A stretch of 13,032 bases of DNA from FLUQ01 sp031551515 (GTDB lineage Bacteria > Desulfobacterota > Desulfovibrionia > Desulfovibrionales > Desulfovibrionaceae). Positions 6,324 through 12,958 of this stretch are shown piece after piece; the stretch's first letter is position 1, and the number at the start of each line of letters is the position of its first letter. The translations under genes and the position numbers were made by a program. The DNA lies in the NCBI GenBank assembly GCA_031551515.1, contig JAVBNL010000081.1, forward strand, positions 1 through 13,032. Reading direction: 5' to 3'. Below the pieces are notes generated by a model. That model saw only the letters and a program-made list of their open reading frames with translations. It had not been told where the DNA came from and searched no databases.

Positions 6324-6979
6324 CGCGCCTTTTCGCAATATTCCGTATAACCGGGAAGATTGGCCCGCAAATAGCGCTCTTCACGCAGCAGGCGAAAGGC
6401 AATGGCCGCGCAAATGAGCGGAGAGGCGGCAAAACCCCAGACGGAAGCCAGGGCCGGGGGCGTGACCAGAAAAAAGAAGACGGCCCAGCTGTACATGGGG
6501 TGGCGAATATACGCATACGGACCGGTGCTGATAACCCGCTGGCCGCTTTGAATTCTGATGGTGGAAGCGGCATAGCCGTTCTCTTTGAGCACCAGGTACA
6601 ACGGATAGCCGCCCAAGCCCAGAGCCGCGACGGCCAGCACGGAAGCCACGGCGGAAAAGCGCGGCCCGTTCGCGCTATAATCAGCGCCGCACAGGATAAG
6701 CAGGGCCATGAACAGCACAGCTGCGGCGCACTGGATGAGTTTCTGAGCCGGGTCCGGCTCGCTCAGCGGGCCGAAGGTCATTCTGCTGGCCAAAAGAGCC
6801 GGATCATCGCGCAGCAAAATGAGCGAGACCACCAGGCCGAGCCCCAGAAACACGGCGATATACAGCCAGCCCTGCCAATAGGCCAGGGTGCCCGCCGGCC
6901 AGAACAGCAGCAGGCAGAAGCCGAGAAAGCTCATCAAGTAGGTAATCAGCAATTTGCCGCGCAGCGCGCGTTTGTCCAT
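6296..6979 (-). CDS. Isoprenylcysteine carboxyl methyltransferase-like membrane protein
   Basis: This 227-residue integral membrane protein has about five hydrophobic segments (about 11-29, 37-56, 82-98, 108-131 and 164-195). The C-terminal half carries the ICMT/PEMT-type SAM-binding signature: RVISTGPYAYIRHPMYS (148-164), then RLLREERYL (196-204) and YTEYCEKARYRLLPF (211-225). These regions bind SAM in the isoprenylcysteine and phospholipid methyltransferases. Bacterial members methylate lipids or small hydrophobic molecules, and the substrate here is unknown. The start is supported by AAGGAG (6985-6990 on the plus strand), 5 nt upstream. It lies directly downstream of lrgB, separated only by an 11-bp repeat array, so it probably shares the lrgAB transcript. 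Confidence 0.87.
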   Translation of the reverse strand: MDKRALRGKLLITYLMSFLGFCLLLFWPAGTLAYWQGWLYIAVFLGLGLVVSLILLRDDPALLASRMTFGPLSEPDPAQKLIQCAAAVLFMALLILCGADYSANGPRFSAVASVLAVAALGLGGYPLYLVLKENGYAASTIRIQSGQRVISTGPYAYIRHPMYSWAVFFFLVTPPALASVWGFAASPLICAAIAFRLLREERYLRANLPGYTEYCEKARYRLLPFVW

Positions 6980-6990
6980 AAGCGCTCCTT

Positions 6991-7023
6991 CCTATCCCGG
7001 CCCTATCCCGGCCCTATCCCGGA
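6991..7023 (-). repeat. Triplicated 11-bp tandem repeat at the lrgB/methyltransferase junction
   Basis: The plus strand reads three consecutive copies of CCTATCCCGGC (6991-7001, 7002-7012 and 7013-7023, the last ending in A). On the minus strand the first copy met by the ribosome encodes the final Pro-Gly and TAG stop of lrgB (7014-7016). The third merges into the ribosome binding site of the next gene. The other copies are extra spacer of the kind produced by slipped-strand duplication. Confidence 0.9.
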
Positions 7024-7703
7024 ATGAAATCCAGCAAATTGACGGCAAGCGGCGCGACGGCGGCGGTAAACAGGCCCGCCAGGATCATGGCCAGCCCGGC
7101 CATGGCGCCCTGCGCCTCTCCTTCCTGCAAGGCTATGGCCGTGCCCTGGGCGTGCGACGCCGTGCCCAGCGCCAGCCCGCGCGAAAGCGGGTCGGTGATG
7201 CCGCAACGCGTCAGGCTCCAACTGCCCACAAAAGTGCCCATGGTGCCGGTTGCCACCACAAACGCCGCGGCCAGGGCGGGTATGCCGCCGTGCTGCGCGG
7301 CGACTTCCACGGCAAAGGGAATGGAGATGCCTTTGGGCAAAATAGACATGACCACTTCGCGCGGCAGACCGCCCAGGCGCGCGATGAGCGCGGCGGAAAG
7401 CATGGCGGAGGCCGCGCCCAAGGCAACTCCGCACAAAATGGGCAGGGCTTGAAGCCGCAAAAGCTTGCGGTGGCGATACAGGGGCAGGGCCAGGCTGACC
7501 GTGGCCGGGGGCAGCAAAACGGTCATCAGGTCTTTCGCCGGTTCATAGGCTGTATACGGCGGGCCCCAGGCCGTCAGCACGGCGATGATCAGGGCGGGGA
7601 TCACGATGACCGGGTGCAAAAACGGGTTGGGGTACTTCAGGTATAGCGGTTTGCTCACGGCATACCCGGCCAGGGTGAAGGCGACCCAGAACGCGGTTAT
7701 CAT
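7014..7703 (-). CDS. lrgB: LrgB/CidB family membrane protein
   Basis: This 229-residue polytopic inner-membrane protein shows the family's characteristic segments: PLYLKYPNPFLHPVIV near the N-terminus, LLPPATVSLALPLYRH (about 64-79), the conserved PKGISIPFAVEVA (about 123-135) and the C-terminal GTASHAQGTAIAL (about 182-194). LrgB pairs with the holin-like LrgA. In Gram-positive bacteria the pair affects murein hydrolase activity, and related plant and bacterial proteins are linked to glycolate/pyruvate-type transport. Which role applies here is not shown. Its ATG overlaps the lrgA stop as ATGA (7700-7703), indicating translational coupling. Its stop sits in the first unit of the 11-bp repeat. 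Confidence 0.94.
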   Translation of the reverse strand: MITAFWVAFTLAGYAVSKPLYLKYPNPFLHPVIVIPALIIAVLTAWGPPYTAYEPAKDLMTVLLPPATVSLALPLYRHRKLLRLQALPILCGVALGAASAMLSAALIARLGGLPREVVMSILPKGISIPFAVEVAAQHGGIPALAAAFVVATGTMGTFVGSWSLTRCGITDPLSRGLALGTASHAQGTAIALQEGEAQGAMAGLAMILAGLFTAAVAPLAVNLLDFIPG

Positions 7704-8071
7704 ACGTCCTTCCCCTCCGTATCTTTACGCAGCAGCCGCACAAAATACCCTACGCACAACAATGCCAGCATGGTGCTAACGGCCACGGCCGCCCCCAGCG
7801 TCAGGGCGTGCCGTGCGAATACGCCGCCCCAGTCCATCAACCCGGCGGCTATGGGGATGAAGAAAAACATCATGTGCCGCAGCAGAAAGGAAGCGCCCTC
7901 CTCAATGTGTTTCTCTTTGACGACGCCGCAGCAGAGCAACGCGACCAGCACCACGATGCCCAGTATGTTGGCGGGAACGGGAAGCTTCGCAAAGACCGCG
8001 AACCAGGCGCAGGCCTTGCAAAAAAGCGCCAGAGCGGCGATTTGCGCGAGCAGTTTGAGCGTCTGTTTCAC
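7700..8071 (-). CDS. lrgA: LrgA/CidA family holin-like membrane protein
   Basis: This 123-residue protein has four predicted membrane helices. The family core KLPVPANILGIVVLVALL is at about 29-46, EEGASFLLRHMMFFFIPIAAGLMD at about 57-80 and a final hydrophobic helix at about 91-113. It ends in a charged tail. The start is GTG at 8071-8069, preceded by AAAAGGA on the minus strand with about 7 nt spacing. It forms an operon with lrgB through a 4-base ATGA overlap. The family acts as membrane pores or transport partners of LrgB. The 179-base region upstream, shared with the divergent SDR gene, shows no convincing minus-strand promoter. Confidence 0.92.
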   Translation of the reverse strand: MKQTLKLLAQIAALALFCKACAWFAVFAKLPVPANILGIVVLVALLCCGVVKEKHIEEGASFLLRHMMFFFIPIAAGLMDWGGVFARHALTLGAAVAVSTMLALLCVGYFVRLLRKDTEGKDV

Positions 8072-8212
8072 GAACCGGTCCTTTTAGGGTATGCTCACTT
8101 TGCGATTGCCGCGTAACGGCGAGCAAGCACAGCGCCTGTGTCCGCGACCCGCCTGCGCCGATCCGGTCCAGCTCTTGAATTCAGGGGCTGCCGTCAGGGC
8201 GCAGGGTCAAGG

Positions 8213-8228
8213 TAGCCCGCGCGGGCTA
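8213..8228. promoter_or_regulatory. Perfect 16-bp palindrome upstream of the SDR gene
   Basis: TAGCCCGCGCGGGCTA is fully self-complementary and ends 10 nt before the AAGGAG ribosome binding site (8239-8244) of the dehydrogenase. Its position in the lrgA/SDR divergent region makes a dimeric-regulator operator possible. As RNA it would form a stem with no proper loop and only AAAA after it, so it is not a good terminator. Confidence 0.4.
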
Positions 8229-8250
8229 AAAGTCAACCAAGGAGCGCAGC

Positions 8251-9030
8251 ATGGATTTCGCGGATACGGTATGCGTTGTCACCGGCGGGGCGAACGGCAT
8301 CGGCCGCTGCATTGTTGAAGCGTTCGCGGCCAAAGGCGCGCGCGTCGCCTTCATTGACCTGGCTGAACGCGCGGGCGTGAGCCTGGCCAAACGCCTCGGC
8401 CCCGATACTCTGTTCATGCCCGGCGATATCGCCGACGAAAGCACGCTGAACGCGTTCGCATCCGGCGTAACCGCCCGCTTCGGCCGCGTGGACTGCCTTG
8501 TCAACAACGCCTGCCTGAGCAGGCGGGGCATCCTCTCCGGCTGCGGCTATGATGATTTCAACTATGTGCTGCGAGTGGGCGTGGCCGCGCCCTATCACCT
8601 GACCCGGCTGCTGCTTCCCGCTTTCGCGCCCGGCGCCTCGGTGGTCAACATCGCCTCTACCCGCGCCTTCATGTCGCAGGCGGATACGGAAAGCTATTCC
8701 GCCGCCAAGGGCGGCATCAGCGCCTTGACCCATGCGCTTGCCGCCAGCCTGGCCGGGCGGGCGCGGGTCAACGCCGTCAGCCCCGGCTGGATAGAAACCG
8801 CCGCCTTTCACGGCGAAGGCGGTTCCGCGCCGGAGCATTCGGAAGCGGACAAGCGGCAGCACCCGGCCGGGCGCGTGGGCAGGCCCGGGGATATCGCCGC
8901 CGCCGTTCTTTTTCTGTGCTCGAAAGAAGCGGACTTTATCACCGGCCAGAACATCGTGGTGGACGGCGGCATGACGCGGCAGATGATCTATCACAATGAC
9001 CAGGGCTGGCGCTTCGCCCCGCAGGCTTGA
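8251..9030 (+). CDS. Short-chain dehydrogenase/reductase (SDR) family oxidoreductase
   Basis: This 259-residue cytoplasmic protein fits the classical SDR length. The cofactor motif VTGGANGIG is at 10-18, with Asp36 after the second strand (AFIDLAE), suggesting NAD(H) preference. The active site shows Ser136 (NIASTR) and Tyr149-x3-Lys153 (YSAAK). RVNAVSPGWIET and the C-terminal FITGQNIVVDGG are standard. The structural motif reads NNAC rather than NNAG, and the tetrad Asn position reads VLRVGVAAPY, with Gly110 in place of Asn. I recall the VGV-APY form in a subgroup of SDRs, so activity need not be lost. The AAGGAG site is 6 nt before the ATG. It is followed after 17 nt by a convergent gene. 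The substrate is unknown. Confidence 0.92.
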   Translation: MDFADTVCVVTGGANGIGRCIVEAFAAKGARVAFIDLAERAGVSLAKRLGPDTLFMPGDIADESTLNAFASGVTARFGRVDCLVNNACLSRRGILSGCGYDDFNYVLRVGVAAPYHLTRLLLPAFAPGASVVNIASTRAFMSQADTESYSAAKGGISALTHALAASLAGRARVNAVSPGWIETAAFHGEGGSAPEHSEADKRQHPAGRVGRPGDIAAAVLFLCSKEADFITGQNIVVDGGMTRQMIYHNDQGWRFAPQA

Positions 9031-9047
9031 GCACCCCCGAAGGGCGT

Positions 9048-9689
9048 TCAGCCCGCGAGTTTCGCGCCCAAAGCAAAGGCCCGCTCCAGGTCTTGGGGAA
9101 AGACCTCTTCATGGCGTTTGATCTTGGCGGCGGCATCCCAGACGTCGGTGTCGTATTTAGCATAATCTTTGAACTGCATGGTGTCGCAGCACAAGAACAC
9201 TTCGCAGGAGCCGAACAGCCGCTCCATCACGCCCTTGGCGATCCCCAGTACCGTGGTCTTGCCGTAATCGGCCATTTTCTCTTCCGGCACGTTCATGGTG
9301 TACACCAGGGCTGTGGCCTTCTTGCGCGGCGACAGGGGCGGCTTGACCGCGCTGTACAGATAATATTGAAACCACAGCCGTTCCATAAACGCCCGCATAT
9401 GCGCGGTCTCCATGCTGAAATAGAACGGAGAGCCCAGCACCAGCACGTCGGCTTCGTGCGCCTTATCCAGCAGCGGGCGCAGGTCGTCCTTCAAAATACA
9501 ACGGCCGTATGAGCTGCCCTTGGGGTCTTTGCAGTGAAAACAACTGATGCAGCCCCGGCAGGCGTAATCGCGCAAGTGAGCCAATTCCGCTTCCGCGCCC
9601 GCGCTCATGGCGCCCGCGACGATTTTTTCAAGCAGTTGCGCGGTGTTCCAGCTTTTACGGGGACTGCCGTTAACGGCGAGTACTTTCAT
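9048..9689 (-). CDS. Second Isf-like NAD(P)H-dependent FMN oxidoreductase
   Basis: From the ATG at 9689 the protein has 213 residues and begins MKVLAVNGSPRKSWNT, the FMN-phosphate loop of the NADPH-dependent FMN reductase/flavodoxin-like family. GSPFYFSMETAHMRAFMERL (about 85-104) is the second FMN-contact region. Cysteines 44, 47, 50, 53 and 64 form C-x2-C-x2-C-x2-C-x10-C. This is one cysteine more than a simple Isf motif and could ligate a [4Fe-4S] cluster. The start is fixed by GAGGAAA (9696-9702 on the plus strand). An in-frame ATG at 9737 would run into the bioN-like gene and lacks a site. It lies 38 nt downstream of the bioN-like gene on the same strand, so the two may be co-transcribed. 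It differs clearly from the flavoprotein at 2952. Confidence 0.88.
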   Translation of the reverse strand: MKVLAVNGSPRKSWNTAQLLEKIVAGAMSAGAEAELAHLRDYACRGCISCFHCKDPKGSSYGRCILKDDLRPLLDKAHEADVLVLGSPFYFSMETAHMRAFMERLWFQYYLYSAVKPPLSPRKKATALVYTMNVPEEKMADYGKTTVLGIAKGVMERLFGSCEVFLCCDTMQFKDYAKYDTDVWDAAAKIKRHEEVFPQDLERAFALGAKLAG

Positions 9690-9727
9690 GGCGTCTTTCC
9701 TCTGTGTTTCGTCGATGGCAGCGCGTT

Positions 9728-10468
9728 TCAGCGCCATTGCCAGGGGCCGGGCCGGTACAGGTCGCGCGAGGCGACCGCCAGGGCCATGTCCCAGGTCTGG
9801 GAGCTCAAAATCCGCAAGGCCGCCAAAGCCAGCAAGGCAAGGCGGCGGTGCAGGGGCAGGTGCGGCGCGCGAAGGCGCAAAGTCCGGCGCAGGCCGGAAA
9901 GCGTTTCAAACGCGCGCGGGAAAAAGGCCATCATCAAGGCCAGCGCCAGACCCGCCCGCCAGGCGAGCTCGGTAAGGCGCGGCCGCACTTTGCCCCGGAG
10001 CGGGCCGGAACAGGCAGCCGCTTCCAGCCGGGCGGGGCCGCTCAATATCCAGGCCAGAACCCGGCCCAAGGTCAGCGGCGTTACGACCAGCGGCACGGCC
10101 AGGGCGAGACCCAGCAGCGTGAAAAGGCGGCAACCCAGCAGAGCCGCCCCTGCGAGCGCCGGACTGAAAGCGCCGGGGTGCTCCAGCAGGTACAAGCAAA
10201 AGCGGGAACCAGCCCAGATCAGAATGAAAAAACCGTATGCGGCCAATACCGCCCGGCCGCGCGGCATAAGCTGCACGGCGGCGCAGGCCAGGGCGCAGGC
10301 GGGAAGGAGCAGACAGAGCAGCACCGGCCAGGGGGCCAACCAAGCCGTGAGGCTGAGCGCCGCGACGCACAAAACCAGCAGGCGCGCGTCACGAGCGGCC
10401 AGAAAGGCGCGCAGCCCGAGGGCGCTATTGCGGAAAAAAGCGGCGGCACCGTTCATGCACGTTTGCAT
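9728..10468 (-). CDS. bioN: ECF transporter transmembrane (T) subunit, BioN-like
   Basis: From the ATG at 10468 the product is 246 residues with several membrane helices in the N-terminal two thirds (about 28-67, 72-92, 105-140 and 164-182). A C-terminal cytoplasmic part carries positively charged helices, with LRLRAPH at about 197-203 and VASRDL at about 232-237. These correspond to the Ala-Arg-Gly-like motifs through which T subunits grip the ATPase; here they are degenerate (RAP, SRD). The family is EcfT/CbiQ/BioN. The biotin role is inferred from divergent bioY and bioM starting 90 bp away. GGGAA (10476-10480 on the plus strand) lies 7 nt before this ATG. A longer start at 10513 would sit almost on the candidate -10 box, so it is not chosen. 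Confidence 0.82.
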   Translation of the reverse strand: MQTCMNGAAAFFRNSALGLRAFLAARDARLLVLCVAALSLTAWLAPWPVLLCLLLPACALACAAVQLMPRGRAVLAAYGFFILIWAGSRFCLYLLEHPGAFSPALAGAALLGCRLFTLLGLALAVPLVVTPLTLGRVLAWILSGPARLEAAACSGPLRGKVRPRLTELAWRAGLALALMMAFFPRAFETLSGLRRTLRLRAPHLPLHRRLALLALAALRILSSQTWDMALAVASRDLYRPGPWQWR

Positions 10469-10506
10469 ACGGCAGTTCCCAGCTTTGGTCCAGACCGCTG
10501 CCGCAT

Positions 10507-10533
10507 TTGACATTCGACGGCGCCGATTATACT
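10507..10533 (+). promoter_or_regulatory. Candidate bioYM promoter overlapping a divergent bioN -10 box
   Basis: A perfect TTGACA (10507-10512) is followed 15 bases later by TATACT (10528-10533). Spacing is short of the ideal 17, but both boxes are near consensus, and transcription would start about 20 nt before the bioY ATG. On the minus strand TATAAT occupies 10531-10526, a perfect -10 for bioN, though no good -35 is seen. The two -10 boxes share four base pairs, so polymerase could not occupy both. The palindrome CGGCGCCG (10518-10525) lies between the boxes. I could not find a recognisable BirA operator. Confidence 0.45.
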
Positions 10534-10558
10534 TTCCGCGCCAGTATTGGAGACCTTG

Positions 10559-11113
10559 ATGAGTCAAACGCCTTCTTTGAACAGCATCCACCGCCTGGTC
10601 TGGATCGCCCTGATGGCCGCCCTGACCGCCGTGGGGGGCATAATTTCCGTCCCCATTCCCTTCAGCCCCGTGCCTGTTACGCTGCAAACCATGTTTGTTC
10701 TGCTGGCGGGCCTTATTCTGGGGCCGCGCGGCGGGATGGCGGCCGTGCTGCTGTACATGGCCGCCGGATGCCTGGGCCTGCCCATATTTGCCGGAGGCAA
10801 AGCCGGGCTGGCCGTTTTTCTGGGGCCCACGGGCGGCTTTCTGCTGGGCTTTTTGCCCGGCGCGGCGCTCTGCGGCCTGGCCGCCGCATCGCCGCCCAGG
10901 CCATTTGCGCTGGTTCTGGCCATTTGCGCCGCCTCCACCGCGCTGACGCTGCTGCTCGGCTCGATGCAGCTTTCCATGCTCATGGATATTTCTTTCGCCA
11001 AAGCCCTGGCCCTTGGCGCCTTACCCTTTCTGCCCGGCGGCGCGGCAAAATGCCTGGCGGCGGCGGCCGTTCACCGTTTTCTGACCGCGCGCAGGCTGGC
11101 GCCCGCATGCTGA
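10559..11113 (+). CDS. bioY: Biotin transporter BioY, ECF substrate-binding (S) subunit
   Basis: This 184-residue integral membrane protein with about six helices captures biotin for import. Family hallmarks are VPIPFSPVPVTLQTMFVLLAG (31-51), CLGLPIFAGGKAG (71-83) and FLGPTGGFLLGF (87-98). ATG 10559 is chosen because GGAG (10549-10552) precedes it by 6 nt; an in-frame TTG at 10547 overlaps that site and is unlikely. The 3' end overlaps bioM by 7 bases, indicating translational coupling. With the divergent BioN and downstream BioM it completes a BioMNY transporter. Expression is likely biotin-regulated, but no operator is identified. Confidence 0.95.
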   Translation: MSQTPSLNSIHRLVWIALMAALTAVGGIISVPIPFSPVPVTLQTMFVLLAGLILGPRGGMAAVLLYMAAGCLGLPIFAGGKAGLAVFLGPTGGFLLGFLPGAALCGLAAASPPRPFALVLAICAASTALTLLLGSMQLSMLMDISFAKALALGALPFLPGGAAKCLAAAAVHRFLTARRLAPAC

Positions 11114-11832
11114 TCGAAGCTTCCGCCCTCTTTTTCCGCCACCCCGGCGCGGAAACGGACACCCTGAGCGATTGCGGCTTCACCGTTGCCAAAGGGCAGC
11201 TTTGCACGCTGGCCGGGGTCAACGGCAGCGGCAAATCAACGCTGCTGACGCTCCTGGCAGGCCTTTTCCCGCCCTCTTCCGGCTTCTTGCGCGTGGCCGG
11301 GCATGCGTTGCCCGCCGGGGCCGCCCAACTTCGCGGCAAAGTGGCCCTTGTGCCGCAGGACCCGGATCTGTACATCCTGGGATCTTTGGTGGAAGAAGAC
11401 CTGCTGCTGGGCCTTGACCCGGCGGATGCCGCGGGCCGCGAAAGGGCTCTGGATATCGCCCGTACCTTCGGCCTTGGCGATTCGCTCCACCGGCCGGTGC
11501 ACACGCTCTCTTACGGGCAAAAGCGCAAGCTCTGCCTGGCTTCCGCCCTGGCCATGCAGCCGGAACTGCTGCTGCTTGACGAGCCCTTTGCCGGGCTGGA
11601 TCACCCGGCGGCCACGGCCGTGCACGAAATTTTGCTGCGCAACAAGGCGGCGGGGCTGACGCAACTGGTGGCAAGCCACGACCTGGAACTGACAACCGAC
11701 ATCACCGACAGCTTCATTTTGCTTGCCGCCGGGCGCGTCATTTGCGCCGGAGACGCCGCCACGGTTTTTCCGCGCCTATTGGATTTCGGAGTACGGCCTC
11801 CTTTACTTTACAGCCCCGGACTTCAGCGGTAG
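11107..11832 (+). CDS. bioM: ECF transporter ATP-binding subunit, BioM-like
   Basis: This 241-residue cytoplasmic ABC ATPase would power biotin uptake with BioY and BioN. Visible motifs are Walker A GVNGSGKST (37-45), Q-loop VPQDPD (82-87), signature LSYGQ (134-138, the common variant of LSGGQ), Walker B LLLLD followed by Glu159, D-loop AGLD (162-165) and switch His191 in ASHD. The start ATG (11107) lies inside the end of bioY, giving a 7-base overlap. An upstream in-frame extension exists only as the alternative frame of bioY and is not real. The ATPase type (CbiO/EcfA/BioM) is certain; the biotin assignment comes from its bioY neighbour. TauE/SafE starts 39 nt downstream and may be read through. 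Confidence 0.92.
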   Translation: MLIEASALFFRHPGAETDTLSDCGFTVAKGQLCTLAGVNGSGKSTLLTLLAGLFPPSSGFLRVAGHALPAGAAQLRGKVALVPQDPDLYILGSLVEEDLLLGLDPADAAGRERALDIARTFGLGDSLHRPVHTLSYGQKRKLCLASALAMQPELLLLDEPFAGLDHPAATAVHEILLRNKAAGLTQLVASHDLELTTDITDSFILLAAGRVICAGDAATVFPRLLDFGVRPPLLYSPGLQR

Positions 11833-11871
11833 ACAATACGGATTCTTCAGCGACAAAAAAAGGACCTCCTC

Positions 11872-12666
11872 ATGGCCAGCCTTGCCCTGTATCTCTTTTT
11901 CGGCGCCATCGTCGGCATTTTCGCCGGGTTGCTGGGTGTCGGCGGCGGCACCATTCTGGTGCCCGTTCTCGACTTCACCCTGTCTTTGCAGAATGTCGAC
12001 ACCAACGTGGCGCACCACATGGCGCTTGCCACGTCCATGGCCAGCATCATTTTCACTTCCCTTTCCAGCGCGCACTCGCACAACAAGCGCGGCACCATCC
12101 GCTGGGACCTCGTGAAAATCATGACCCCCGGCGTTCTTGCGGGCACCTTTCTGGGCAGTTTCGTGGTTTCCGAAGTGCCCACCAAACCGCTGAAAATCAT
12201 TTTTGCGGTCTTCCTGCTCTATGTCGCCATGCAGATGTTTCTGGATTTCAAACCCAAAGCTTCGCGTCAGTTGCCCGGTAAAGTCACGCTGCTGGCCTTC
12301 GCCGTGCTGGTGGGCGTTGTTTCCAGCTTTATCGGCATCGGCGGCGGCTCGCTGATCATTCCCTTCCTGACCATGTGCAACGTGCCCATGATCAACGTCA
12401 TCGGCGTGTCGGCGGCCATGGGCTTTCCCATTGCCGTGGCGGGCAGCGTCGGGTTTGTGGTCAACGGCCTTTCCGTGCCCAACCTGCCTGAGTATTCGTT
12501 GGGTTTCATCTATCTGCCCGCTCTTGCCGGGCTGGTCGTGGCCAGCATGCTGACCGCGCCCATCGGCGTGAAGCTTTCGCACACACTGCCCGTGAAAACC
12601 CTGAAACGCGTTTTCGGCTGTGTACTCGCCGCCATCGCCTTGCGCATGGCCTGGGGCATTTTGTAG
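11872..12666 (+). CDS. TauE/SafE family anion (sulfite/organosulfonate-type) exporter
   Basis: This 264-residue inner-membrane protein of about eight helices arises from an internal duplication, visible as GVGGGTILVP (22-31) and GIGGGSLIIP (155-164). Each repeat opens a TauE/SafE domain. Other typical stretches are VAHHMALATSMASI (47-60), LKIIFAVFLLYVAMQMF (107-123) and a C-terminal LPVKTLKRVFGCVLAAIALRM. The family exports sulfite, sulfoacetate and similar anions, or moves them by proton coupling; no substrate can be assigned here. AAGGA (11860-11864) precedes the ATG. It follows bioM by 39 nt and is closed by a terminator 134 nt after its stop. Confidence 0.93.
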   Translation: MASLALYLFFGAIVGIFAGLLGVGGGTILVPVLDFTLSLQNVDTNVAHHMALATSMASIIFTSLSSAHSHNKRGTIRWDLVKIMTPGVLAGTFLGSFVVSEVPTKPLKIIFAVFLLYVAMQMFLDFKPKASRQLPGKVTLLAFAVLVGVVSSFIGIGGGSLIIPFLTMCNVPMINVIGVSAAMGFPIAVAGSVGFVVNGLSVPNLPEYSLGFIYLPALAGLVVASMLTAPIGVKLSHTLPVKTLKRVFGCVLAAIALRMAWGIL

Positions 12667-12799
12667 GAACGCATACGAGCTTGGCCGTCAAAGGCACCGG
12701 CGGAGGGCCGGCCGGAACCCGTACAGGAAAAGGCCTGATGGGCTGAATTTCCATATCATATTTGCTGCGAAAATTACAAAATTGATACGCTTTTGCTTT

Positions 12800-12831
12800 T
12801 CCGGGCGGCCCTTGCCCGCCCGGATCTTTTT
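12800..12831 (+). terminator. Rho-independent terminator after the TauE/SafE gene
   Basis: TCCGGGCGG (12800-12808) pairs perfectly with CCGCCCGGA (12816-12824) across a 7-nt loop and is followed by TCTTTTT. This strong GC stem with a U tail ends plus-strand transcription from bioYM/tauE. The 133 bases between the TauE/SafE stop and this hairpin hold no gene that I can support. Confidence 0.85.
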
Positions 12832-12958
12832 GCTGCGCGATTTTTTCCACAATAAATGAGCATCTTATCCGGAACTGTTTTCCGCGCTCCACCCGCCGCA
12901 CCGCTGGTACATGTCTTGCAATTCTGGGGATATTGTACACAAAAAAGGGAGTACTCTG

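Noticed and set aside
9031..9062. Terminator between the convergent SDR and flavoprotein genes
   Set aside because: Only a 4-bp GGGC/GCCC stem with no T tract is present.
9690..9737. Earlier ATG for the second flavoprotein
   Set aside because: It overlaps the bioN 3' end and lacks an RBS. The FMN-loop strand begins exactly at the ATG at 9689.
10469..10687. N-terminal extension of the bioN-like protein
   Set aside because: It crosses the divergent promoter region and the start of bioY and gives a charged, non-membrane sequence. The start at 10468 has an RBS.
10507..11106. Upstream extension of the bioM frame to 10507
   Set aside because: It is the alternative frame of bioY. The ABC domain starts only at the ATG at 11107, and the extension is low-complexity.
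11506..11520. LSYGQ instead of LSGGQ in BioM as a defect
   Set aside because: Variation at the third position of the ABC signature is common in active ECF ATPases, and all other motifs are intact.
12905..12940. GTACA/TGTAC inverted repeat as a biotin operator before the right-edge gene
   Set aside because: The arms are only 5 bp with a long spacer and do not match the biotin operator pattern I know, so it could easily be chance.
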